From: CAWDLX01 sp046728155 | GTDB taxonomy: Bacteria > Actinomycetota > Actinomycetes > Mycobacteriales > Micromonosporaceae | Direction of reading: 5' to 3' | NCBI GenBank assembly: GCA_046728155.1 | Contig: JBKPDY010000012.1 | Span: forward strand, 1-64,000 | DNA length: 64,000 nt | Shown here: positions 50,808 through 58,073 of the stretch, one piece after another | How positions within the stretch are numbered: position 1 is the stretch's first letter | Layout: the number at the start of each line of letters is the position of its first letter | The notes under the pieces: model-generated | The model's input: only the letters and a program-made list of their open reading frames with translations | Database searches by the model: none | What the model was told of the DNA's origin: nothing | Made by a program: the position numbers and the translations under genes

Positions 50808-51911
50808 GTGACGACCTGGGTGGTGCGTTTCGACCCCTCCGGCGATGGTGTTCGCGTCGCCGTGAAGGACGCCATCGACTTGCGCGGCGTCCCGACCTGG
50901 GCCGGATGCGTGGCCGTCCGTACGGCCGCCGTCCCCGCCGCGGCCGACGCCGAATGCCTGGCCGGGGTTCGTACCGCCGGCGCCGTTATCGTCGGGAAGA
51001 CGAGCCAGACCGAGCTCAGTCTGAGCCCCACCGGAATCAACAAGGCGTTGGGGACGCCGATCAATCCGCTGGCGCCGGATCGGGTCCCGGGCGGGTCCTC
51101 GAGCGGCAGCGCGGTGGCGGTCGCGACCGGCGAGGCGGACGTGGGGCTCGGTACCGACACGGGCGGCTCGGTGCGCATCCCGGCCGCCTGTTGCGGAATC
51201 GTCGCCCTGAAGACGACCTGGGGCAGAGTCCCCACCGGCGGGGTCTGGCCGCTGGCACCGAGCCTCGACACGGTCGGCCCCCTCGCCCGCGATGTCGAGG
51301 GCGTTGTCACCGGAATGCGCCTGCTCGAGCCCGGATTCGCCGTGGCGGCTGCCCCGGCGGACATCGTCGGCAGATTACGTGTCGATGGCGTCGACCCGGT
51401 CATGGAGCACGCGGTTGACGACGCTCTCACCGCCGCCCGCCTGACTGTCCACAGTGTAGAGTTGCCGGGTTGGGATGCGTGCTACGAGGCATTCGGCGCG
51501 GTGCTGCTGCACGAGTTCTGGGTGGCCAATGGTCATCTGCTCGACCGCGAAGGGGTCGGTGAAGCCATCTTCCGATCGCTGCGACGCGGTCGCGACATCA
51601 CGCCTGAGCAACTGGAGCGCGGCCGCGCCGGACAGCTCGCCTGGCAGGCGGAGGTGTCGGAGGTTCTCCGGGATGTCGACGTTATCGCGCTCCCGACCCT
51701 GGTCGCGGCGCCGCCGTTGCTCACCGACGTGAAGGGTTTCCCTATCACCGACCTCACGGCGCCGTTCAATCTCGCCCACACGCCGGCGCTGTCGATGCCG
51801 GTACCTTCACCCGGCCAGCCGGTGCCGCCGAGCATGCAGCTCGTTGGCCCCCTTGGCGGCGAGGAGCTGCTCTGCGCGACCGGCCTCGCGATTGAAGCGG
51901 CAGTGCGGTGA
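50808..51911 (+). CDS. Amidase-signature family hydrolase
   Basis: 367 residues from GTG 50808. Ser-cisSer-Lys triad is complete: VAVKDAIDLRG (Lys), GGSSSGSAVAVATGEAD (cis-Ser) and GTDTGGSVRIPAACCGIVALKTTWGRVP (nucleophile Ser in GGSVR). C-terminal part shorter than GatA, so a stand-alone amide hydrolase in the cytoplasm rather than the tRNA amidotransferase subunit. TAGCCT about 9 bases upstream suggests a leaderless transcript. Substrate unknown. Confidence 0.9.
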   Translation: MTTWVVRFDPSGDGVRVAVKDAIDLRGVPTWAGCVAVRTAAVPAAADAECLAGVRTAGAVIVGKTSQTELSLSPTGINKALGTPINPLAPDRVPGGSSSGSAVAVATGEADVGLGTDTGGSVRIPAACCGIVALKTTWGRVPTGGVWPLAPSLDTVGPLARDVEGVVTGMRLLEPGFAVAAAPADIVGRLRVDGVDPVMEHAVDDALTAARLTVHSVELPGWDACYEAFGAVLLHEFWVANGHLLDREGVGEAIFRSLRRGRDITPEQLERGRAGQLAWQAEVSEVLRDVDVIALPTLVAAPPLLTDVKGFPITDLTAPFNLAHTPALSMPVPSPGQPVPPSMQLVGPLGGEELLCATGLAIEAAVR

Positions 51912-51990
51912 CCGTACGCCATGCGGCGGGTCCGCTATGGGGGACCCGCGTATCCCCGGTCGCCGGACCACGCGTGGCAGCATGGGACGG

Positions 51991-52818
51991 ATGAGCGTCG
52001 ACGACCTGACCCGGCTGGTCGCCCGAGGGGGTGTGCTGGTGCTGAGCGGCGCCGGGCTCTCGACCGAGTCCGGCATCCCGGACTACCGCGGTCCGACCGG
52101 CCTGGGTCGCCGGTTCACGCCGATGACGTACCAGATGTTCACCCGTGAGTCGGACGCACGCCGGCGGTACTGGGCGCGCAGCCATCTGGGCTGGCGGACG
52201 ATCGCGCGGGCCCGACCGAATGCCGGGCATCGGGCCGTAGCGACACTGCAGGGGCTGGGACTGCTGCATGGCGTCATCACGCAGAACGTGGACGGGCTGC
52301 ATCAGGCGGCTGGCGCCCGGAACGTCGTCGAACTGCACGGCAACCTGGCCCGGGTGACATGCCTGTCCTGCGGTCGGATCAGTGGCCGGGATGAGCTCGA
52401 CCGTCGACTGCGGGCGGCCAACCCGACACTTGAATTGGCCGCCGTCGGCATCAATCCCGACGGGGACGCCGAGCTGGCCGACTCGACGTTGACGGCATTC
52501 CGTACGGTCGACTGTCACATCTGCTACGGCACCCTCAAGCCCGACGTGGTCTTCTTCGGCGAGAGCGTCCCCCGCGATAGGGTCCTGGCCTGTTTCTCCC
52601 TTGTGGAGAGTGCCCGGGCGTTACTCGTGCTGGGGTCCTCGCTGACGGTCATGTCCGGCCGGCGTTTCGTCCTACGCGCGGTGAAGGAAGGAGTGCCGGT
52701 GGCGATCGTCAACCAGGGCCCGACCCGCAGTGATGAGCACGCGACCGTACGCGTGGAGGCGCCGCTCGGTCACGTCCTGCCGGCCGTCGTCGAGCGCATC
52801 GTCGTTTCCGCGTTGTGA
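51991..52818 (+). CDS. Sir2-family NAD-dependent protein deacetylase
   Basis: 275 residues from ATG 51991 (ATG 51982 also in frame). NAD-binding LSGAGLSTESGIPDYRG, TQNVDGLHQAAG with catalytic His in ELHGN, and zinc fingers CLSCG...CHICYG (two CxxC pairs), then PDVVFFGESVP and VLGSSLTVMSGRRFV. A complete cytoplasmic sirtuin. Follows the amidase by 79 bases; a shared function is not evident. Confidence 0.92.
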   Translation: MSVDDLTRLVARGGVLVLSGAGLSTESGIPDYRGPTGLGRRFTPMTYQMFTRESDARRRYWARSHLGWRTIARARPNAGHRAVATLQGLGLLHGVITQNVDGLHQAAGARNVVELHGNLARVTCLSCGRISGRDELDRRLRAANPTLELAAVGINPDGDAELADSTLTAFRTVDCHICYGTLKPDVVFFGESVPRDRVLACFSLVESARALLVLGSSLTVMSGRRFVLRAVKEGVPVAIVNQGPTRSDEHATVRVEAPLGHVLPAVVERIVVSAL

Positions 52819-52858
52819 GCGACTGTCCACAGTGGTTATTGGAAACGAGGGAGGGGAC

Positions 52859-52921
52859 GTGGGCCTCCGCGAAGCCGAGATCGCATATCTGGCATCCCAA
52901 CGGCTCGGCCGGCTGACGACG
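52859..52921 (+). pseudogene. PPOX-type oxidoreductase N-terminal fragment
   Basis: GTG 52859, preceded by GGGAGGGG, opens a frame reading VGLREAEIAYLASQRLGRLTTA, the standard N-terminus of PPOX-class F420-dependent proteins (xLTEaEiaYLxSQRLGRLAT). After about 21 codons similarity is lost in a hairpin and the convergent toxin gene. A truncated relic; its ribosome site is still excellent. Confidence 0.5.
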
Positions 52922-52938
52922 GCCCGATCTGATCGGGC
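52922..52938. terminator. Bidirectional hairpin between the sirtuin region and the M91 gene
   Basis: GCCCGAT-CTG-ATCGGGC, a perfect 7+3+7 inverted repeat directly at the minus-strand stop of the M91/RTX gene. Confidence 0.55.
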
Positions 52939-54618
52939 TCAGTACTGGTCACGGTGGGGGGCACCCATCTCGTCGCGCAGACCGTTCTCGGTCAACGCGT
53001 ACGGGTGACGCTCGTAGATCCGTGGTGGGGTGCCCGGGTCCGCGTCCCCGTCGATCGGCAGCCCGACCGCCTCCCGTTCCTTGTTCTCCACGCCGGTCCT
53101 GTACGGGCCACGGTTGTCCGGACCCGTGTACACATCTGGGGCGGTCGTGTCGTTCATGAGGTCGTACGCGTGCGCCAGTTCGTGGTAGAGCACCGCGACC
53201 GGCGGAGTATCCAGTGTGGACGCGGGGTCGCCATCGGTATGGATCCGGTCCAGGTGCGGGTTATAGGCGATCGTCACACGGCTGCCGTCGTACGAGGCTC
53301 GGCTGTTGTCGGGCTGCATCGGGTCGTTGTACTCGATGATCGTCAGCGAGTCGCCGTCGTGGCGCCAGAACAGGAAGCCACCGGCCGTGTCGTGGTGGGC
53401 CTTGGCCAGCCCGGCCAGCATCTGCTGGCCATCGGGAGAGGAGCGCAGCAACTCGAGGTCGGCCTCGACCCGCGCCCTGAATTGCGGCGACCCGTCGACC
53501 GTGATGAAGTCGCCGAGGTTGCTGACCCGCATCTCGACGTTCCGCTCGACTCCGGTAGCGAGATCGGTCGGCTCGCCGAATAGCGTGTCGGCACCGAGGT
53601 CGCCCTCGTCAATGTCGTGACCCCGCCCGGCATAGAGAACATCGTCGCCGGCACCACCGACCATCCTGTCATCACCCGTGCCGCCAGAGAGTATGTCGTC
53701 GCCGGCGTTTGCGTTGATCCAGTCGTCGCCGTCGGCGCCTTCGAGGTAGTCCTGGCCCTCGCCACCGATGAGCGCGTCATCGCCGTCTAGTCCGTAAGCT
53801 GTGTCATTCCCGAGGCCGCCGGCGACGATGTCGTCTCCCGAGCCGGCCTCGATGTAGTCGCGGCCGGAGCCGCCGTCAACGCGGTCGTCGCCGGCGCCGC
53901 CGTAGAGTCGGTCCTGTCCGGCCAGTCCCAGGATCACCGCGTCGCGATCGCCGCTGTGAATCGTGTCGTCGCCTTCACCGCCCAGCAGGGTCAGCCGGGC
54001 CGAAACCCCGGTGGCGGCGATCGTGTCCTTCCCGGGGCCGCCCCGTACCACGATGTCGGCATCCGAAGGGAAGAGGTGCGTGTAGCCGTTCACGGTCACA
54101 GACTGCACACCGGTCCGCGGGTCGACGCCGATGTCGACCAGGTCGTCGGCCGTGCCGGTATCGATGACGACGCGGTCGCCATCGACAATGACTCCCGTTT
54201 CGTGCACTTCGCCGGGGGCGGCGAACGGCTCCGCTCGACCGTCGGCGACCGCCAGCCAGCGCCGCGCGATCTGCCCGAACTCGGCACGTGCCCGATCGAT
54301 CGACCCAGCATCGAACGGGTGCTCAAGACCGGAGCCCACTATCGCGACCGCCTGCTCGAGCGTGACAGCGATGCCGTGCGCCAGTGCTGACGCCCGGTCC
54401 AGATCGGCGACCAGCGCCTTACAATGGGTGCTGAGCGAGTCGGCGGTCGCCCCCACCCAAGCGTCGGAGTGCCGCGCGATTGCCCAATCGACGTCGTCGG
54501 TGGCGTCGCGTATCGACACCGCGAAGCGTCGCCACCCCTCGGCCGCGTCGGCGACGCGGCCAGTCCGCGCGCGCAGATCCCCCAGATCGTCCGAACGGAC
54601 GATCGCCATCCGAGTCAT
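52939..54618 (-). CDS. WXG-RTX-M91 zinc metallopeptidase, putative type VII-exported toxin
   Basis: 559 residues from ATG 54618. Residues 1-110: helical hairpin with WVGATADSLS, like a WXG100/LXG targeting domain. Residues ~215-345: RTX calcium-binding repeats (GGEGDDTI, GGAGDDRVDGGSGRDYIEAGSGDD and so on, at least nine GGxGxDxx units). C-terminus: metallopeptidase with HELAH in VAVLYHELAHAYDLMND and downstream Glu in ENKEREAVG, the pattern of peptidase family M91 (NleD-like). No Sec signal peptide. Its start overlaps the WXG100-like gene (ATGA), suggesting co-export by an ESX system. An immunity gene is not obvious. Confidence 0.8.
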   Translation of the reverse strand: MTRMAIVRSDDLGDLRARTGRVADAAEGWRRFAVSIRDATDDVDWAIARHSDAWVGATADSLSTHCKALVADLDRASALAHGIAVTLEQAVAIVGSGLEHPFDAGSIDRARAEFGQIARRWLAVADGRAEPFAAPGEVHETGVIVDGDRVVIDTGTADDLVDIGVDPRTGVQSVTVNGYTHLFPSDADIVVRGGPGKDTIAATGVSARLTLLGGEGDDTIHSGDRDAVILGLAGQDRLYGGAGDDRVDGGSGRDYIEAGSGDDIVAGGLGNDTAYGLDGDDALIGGEGQDYLEGADGDDWINANAGDDILSGGTGDDRMVGGAGDDVLYAGRGHDIDEGDLGADTLFGEPTDLATGVERNVEMRVSNLGDFITVDGSPQFRARVEADLELLRSSPDGQQMLAGLAKAHHDTAGGFLFWRHDGDSLTIIEYNDPMQPDNSRASYDGSRVTIAYNPHLDRIHTDGDPASTLDTPPVAVLYHELAHAYDLMNDTTAPDVYTGPDNRGPYRTGVENKEREAVGLPIDGDADPGTPPRIYERHPYALTENGLRDEMGAPHRDQY

Positions 54619-54935
54619 ACCGGCGTCACGGGGATTCGACCCGCCGCATCGTCGTCGGCCTGCTGGTAGGCGAAGGCGACCCGGTACAGCCGGTCGACGT
54701 CATCCTCGATGACCCCGATCAGGCGTCCGATCATCACATCGGCGTCGTCGACCGCTCCGGCATAACGGTCGGCCAGCGCCAGATCGGCTGGGGCGACACC
54801 CCAGACGCCCGGTCGCAGGTGCAGGTGAGTCTGCGCCGTCTGCCAGGCGTCGGCTATCCGCTGCGACGACCGGAGCATCTCATCGGCCAACCGGGTCAGC
54901 TCGATGGGGTTCGCACGTACCTCTGTGCCTGCCAT
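54615..54935 (-). CDS. WXG100-like (ESX) partner protein
   Basis: 106 residues. An all-helical hairpin: IELTRLADEMLRSSQRIADAWQTAQTHLHLRPGVWGVAPADLALADRYAGAVDDADVMIGRLIGVIEDDVDRLYRVAFAYQQAD. The turn has Gly-x-Trp-Gly in place of WXG, and the C-terminal YxxxD-type export tail is seen as YQQAD. Probably heterodimerises with the WXG-like N-terminus of the M91 protein encoded 4 bases downstream. No ESX core genes are in the window. Confidence 0.7.
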   Translation of the reverse strand: MAGTEVRANPIELTRLADEMLRSSQRIADAWQTAQTHLHLRPGVWGVAPADLALADRYAGAVDDADVMIGRLIGVIEDDVDRLYRVAFAYQQADDDAAGRIPVTPV

Positions 54936-54944
54936 GCGGGGACC

Positions 54945-55130
54945 CTAACATCGACAAGCTTCAGGCGATCCCAGTTGATTCACGCCTGTGGATAATGTCC
55001 TGTCAGCGCTCGGCCAGCTCCGGCAGCCGCCTGGACAGGACGCCCGTTCGGCCTCGTTGGTCGCCAACTCGGGCGCCCTCCGAAAGCCGACCGCGGCGGG
55101 ATCGGCGCAGACCAACATCGGGTACCTCAT
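54945..55130 (-). pseudogene. YCII/DGPF-family protein, truncated
   Basis: ATG 55130, with GAGGAGGAG just upstream, begins MRYPMLVCADPAAVGF, which resembles the start of YCII-related DGPF proteins (MKYLMLVCxDP). The rest (61 codons, Ser/Arg/Cys-rich) does not resemble the family, and the frame stops at about half normal length. Probably a deletion or frameshift remnant; assignment rests on the N-terminus only. Confidence 0.35.
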
Positions 55131-55228
55131 GTCTCCTCCTCGGTGGAATCCTTTCACTGGTACGACGAGTGGCCCGGGGTCCCGATAGACGCCCGGTCGC
55201 GGTAACTGTGCGTGACGAAGGGACGGAG

Positions 55229-56422
55229 ATGAGCGGTACCTGGGTCGACCTGCCCGAGATGACGGACTTTCCACTGGAGAACTTGCCGTACGGGGTCTTT
55301 TGCCGTGGCGGAGGTACGCCGCGGGTGGGCGTCGCCATCGGCGACCACGTCCTGGATCTGTCCCGTGTGGACACTCCGTACCGCGACGACTTCGCCACCG
55401 CGTCGCTCAACGCGTTCATGGCCAGGGGGCGGCCGGCCTGGGAGGCCGTACGGGAAAGGGTGCTGGACCTACTCGGCGACGAGGCCCACCGCGGCGTGGT
55501 CTCGCCGCATCTCGTCCCGCTCGCCGAGGTCGACCTGATCCTTCCGTTCGAGGTCGCGGACTACGTCGACTTCTACTCCTCGGAACACCACGCGTCCAAT
55601 GTGGGCCGCATCTTCCGACCGCAGACCGAGCCGCTCACCCCCAACTGGCGGTACCTCCCGATCGGGTACCACGGTCGGTCCGGCACCGTCGTCGTCTCCG
55701 GTACTCCGATCCGGCGCCCGTACGGCCAGCGGCGAGATCCACGGGACGGATCGCCGGCATACGGACCGTCGCTGCGTCTTGACATCGAAGCCGAGGTTGG
55801 TTTCGTTGTCGGCGTCGCGAGTCCACTGGGGACGTCCGTACCGGTCTCGCGCTTCGCCGATCACGTCTTCGGCGCGGTGCTCCTCAACGACTGGAGTGCA
55901 CGCGACATCCAAGCCTTCGAGAACGTCCCCTTGGGGCCATTCCTCAGCAAGTCGTTCGCCACCTCGGTCTCGCCCTGGGTTGTACCGCTCGCCGCGTTGG
56001 AGAGCGCCCGGATTGAACCCCCGGCCCAGGATCCGCGGCCGCAGCCGTACCTTCGCGGCGATGAACCGTGGGGATTCGACATCGCGCTGGAGATCGATTG
56101 GAACGGCACGGTGGTCTCCCGTCCGCCGTTCGCGCAGATGTATTGGACGCCGGCGCAACAGTTCGCCCACCTGACTGTGAACGGCGCGTCGCTTCGTACC
56201 GGCGACCTCTACGCGTCGGGTACGGTATCGGGTCCGGAGCGCGACCAGCGCGGGTCGTTCCTCGAGTTGAGCTGGAACGGCACCGAGCCGGTTCAGCTGG
56301 CCGACGGTCAGACGCGCACCTACCTTCAGGACGGCGATACGGTCACCATTCGCGGCTACGCCCGAAGCGGCGACGGCGCGCGGATCGGGTTCGGCGCGGT
56401 CACCGGCACGATCCTAGGCTGA
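55229..56422 (+). CDS. fahA: Fumarylacetoacetase
   Basis: 397 residues; GGGACGGAG precedes ATG 55229. LPYGVFCRGGGTPRVGVAIGDHVLDLS, FEVADYVDFYSSEHHASNVGRIFRP (metal Asp and catalytic His region), NWRYLPIGYHGRSGTVVVSGTPIRRPYGQ, DIEAEVGFVVG (metal Glu) and VLLNDWSARDIQ match FAH throughout. Splits fumarylacetoacetate to fumarate and acetoacetate, the last step of tyrosine and homogentisate breakdown. No other gene of that pathway is adjacent, so the gene stands alone. Confidence 0.95.
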   Translation: MSGTWVDLPEMTDFPLENLPYGVFCRGGGTPRVGVAIGDHVLDLSRVDTPYRDDFATASLNAFMARGRPAWEAVRERVLDLLGDEAHRGVVSPHLVPLAEVDLILPFEVADYVDFYSSEHHASNVGRIFRPQTEPLTPNWRYLPIGYHGRSGTVVVSGTPIRRPYGQRRDPRDGSPAYGPSLRLDIEAEVGFVVGVASPLGTSVPVSRFADHVFGAVLLNDWSARDIQAFENVPLGPFLSKSFATSVSPWVVPLAALESARIEPPAQDPRPQPYLRGDEPWGFDIALEIDWNGTVVSRPPFAQMYWTPAQQFAHLTVNGASLRTGDLYASGTVSGPERDQRGSFLELSWNGTEPVQLADGQTRTYLQDGDTVTIRGYARSGDGARIGFGAVTGTILG

Positions 56423-56427
56423 CCGGA

Positions 56428-57891
56428 TCAGCCCCGGGCGGCACCGGCGCCGAGGAGCACGGCGATGCCCAGCACGCTTCGCGGCGCGTACGGCACCCGC
56501 CAGAGCCCGCCGTGGGCGGCACCGTCCGCTTCGTCCTGCCACGGATGGGCCTTCGGCGGCGGGTTCACGCACAGGTCGTGGACGAGCATCGCCGCCATGA
56601 GGGTATTACTGGTCGCGGGGTCGAAGATTTCGATCCCGAACCGGTGCGCTCCGGCGAAGGCGGCGGCCAGGAGCCGGTTCTTCACCACGCTCCGGGTACG
56701 GGTAGCCGGGGCGACCCGCAGCGACACCCATGCGCCGCCGGCGCGGGCCTGTGTCGCGCGCCATCGTTGGATCCGCTTGGCGAGCGCGTAGTTCGGGCCC
56801 TGCTGGGGGATGAAACTGTCGTTGATGCCCGGGTCCGCGCCCGGTGGATAGTTGCGGGCCAGCAGGGCTCCACCGCTGAGAATCCGGAGAGGTCGGCGGA
56901 TGCGGCCGATGCCGGCCGCCTCGGCGTAGCGCCGGTTCGCCTCGGCCGCGGCCTCGGCCGGTACGGCGAATACATCGGTCGGGGTGGCCAGGAAGGCGAG
57001 GCCGATGTCGGCGCGGCGACTCAGCAGGTACTGGGTCAGGGCGTCCACCGCCGCCGTGACCCGCACATGCACTGCACCATCGGCGTACGCGTAGTTGCCC
57101 ACAACCAGGTGACCATCCACATCGGATAGCCACGCCGCGACCCGGCTGACGTCGTGCAGCAGGTCGGCGCCGACGCCCGTACCGGCGCTCAGGTCGTACC
57201 GGTCGGCCACGGGAGCCCGCAGTCGTCCGCCGTGCTGGCGCGCGATTCCTGCAAGTCGTTGCCACACCGGCGGACGCGGCAGGTCGACCGCGACCACATC
57301 CGCTCCCCACCGCAGGAGTGCGGTCAATGGGCTCATCTCGGCGCCCGCACCGAGGATGGCGACGGTCTGCCCGGGGAGCCGAAGCCACTGCGGATTCTCA
57401 GCGACCAACTTGATCGCCGTCGCACAGGAGGGTTCCACAACGCCCTGCTCGACCCAACCGTCGAGCCTCGCGACCACCTCGTGGCCGCGCAGATGAGCGC
57501 CCTTGTACGGGAGGACCAACTCCTCCTCGGGTCGACCCGTGCCCTGGATGGTGGCGGTGCGCAAAGCTTCCGCGACCGGTAGCTGCGGCGCCTCGCCGAG
57601 GCTGACCTCGTCGTCCACTGTGGAGAAGCGCATCCGTTCGTAGACAGAGCTGAGCCCGGCGTGGGCGATGGCGACCGCCGCCTCGGGCGAGGGGAGCGCC
57701 GCCTCGACCAACCGGCGGAAATGCAGCCGGTACTCCCGTCGCCACGAGGTCTCATTCTCGGCGGCCCGAGCGCCGATCGGGTCTGCGGCGCGTAGAGCAT
57801 CGGCGACAACAGCCCGGCCCAGCGCCGACGTGCTCCTCCCAACGCCGGTCAATGGGAACACGACCCCGTGTGGCTCGGCTGCCTCGGTCAT
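56428..57891 (-). CDS. Unknown 487-aa protein with a Rossmann-like core
   Basis: Not recognised. Around residue 185 the sequence QTVAILGAGAEMSPLTALLRWGADVVAVDLPRPPVW has the GxGxE-like turn of a nucleotide- or SAM-binding Rossmann fold; AGIARQHGGRLRAPVADRYDLSAGTGVGADLLHDV follows. The C-terminal third (LSGGALLARNYPPGADPGINDSFIPQQGPNYALAKRIQRWRA and DPATSNTLMAAMLVHDLCVNPPP) is well ordered and shows no signal peptide. The start ATG lies inside the first of two tandem 77-bp repeats and overlaps the stop of a repeat-encoded mini-ORF (ATGA). May be a reductase or transferase; function unknown. Confidence 0.8.
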   Translation of the reverse strand: MTEAAEPHGVVFPLTGVGRSTSALGRAVVADALRAADPIGARAAENETSWRREYRLHFRRLVEAALPSPEAAVAIAHAGLSSVYERMRFSTVDDEVSLGEAPQLPVAEALRTATIQGTGRPEEELVLPYKGAHLRGHEVVARLDGWVEQGVVEPSCATAIKLVAENPQWLRLPGQTVAILGAGAEMSPLTALLRWGADVVAVDLPRPPVWQRLAGIARQHGGRLRAPVADRYDLSAGTGVGADLLHDVSRVAAWLSDVDGHLVVGNYAYADGAVHVRVTAAVDALTQYLLSRRADIGLAFLATPTDVFAVPAEAAAEANRRYAEAAGIGRIRRPLRILSGGALLARNYPPGADPGINDSFIPQQGPNYALAKRIQRWRATQARAGGAWVSLRVAPATRTRSVVKNRLLAAAFAGAHRFGIEIFDPATSNTLMAAMLVHDLCVNPPPKAHPWQDEADGAAHGGLWRVPYAPRSVLGIAVLLGAGAARG

Positions 57892-58041
57892 GCCGCCTCG
57901 CCTCCGCGCTCGCTCCGCTCCGCGGGCCTGGCGGCCCTGCGATGCTCACTCGCTGTCGGCTCGGTCATGCCGCCTCGCCTCCGCGCTCGCTCCGCTCCGC
58001 GGGCCCGGCGGCCCTGCGATGCTCACTCGCTGTCGGCTCGG
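57884..58041. repeat. Two tandem 77-bp repeats
   Basis: Copies 57884-57960 and 57961-58037 are identical except for one C/T difference (GGGCCTGG vs GGGCCCGG); four further bases of a third unit follow. Each unit, read on the minus strand, contains a ribosome-site-like GGAGGCGAGGCGG followed by ATGA. The repeat separates the unknown 487-aa gene from the divergent copper-monooxygenase-like lipoprotein gene. Confidence 0.85.
57888..57968 (-). CDS. Repeat-encoded mini-ORF B (26 aa)
   Basis: ATG 57968 to TGA 57888. Translation begins MTEPTASEHRRA and ends ERGGEAA. Its ATG overlaps the stop of mini-ORF A and its stop overlaps the 487-aa gene start, both as ATGA. It may couple translation of the large gene or be a by-product of the repeat. 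Confidence 0.4.
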   Translation of the reverse strand: MTEPTASEHRRAARPAERSERGGEAA

Positions 58042-58048
58042 TGGCCAT
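57965..58048 (-). CDS. Repeat-encoded mini-ORF A (27 aa)
   Basis: ATG 58048 to TGA 57965. Nearly identical to mini-ORF B (starts MATEPTASEHRRA, ends ERGGEAA). First of the ATGA-linked chain leading into the 487-aa gene. Confidence 0.38.
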   Translation of the reverse strand: MATEPTASEHRRAAGPAERSERGGEAA

Positions 58049-58073
58049 GGCGCACCAGCGTACCGTCTACGGC

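Noticed and set aside
52939..54618. RTX repeats as a CRISPR or DNA repeat array
   Set aside because: The periodicity is at protein level (GGxGxDxx), with varied DNA sequence and no spacers.
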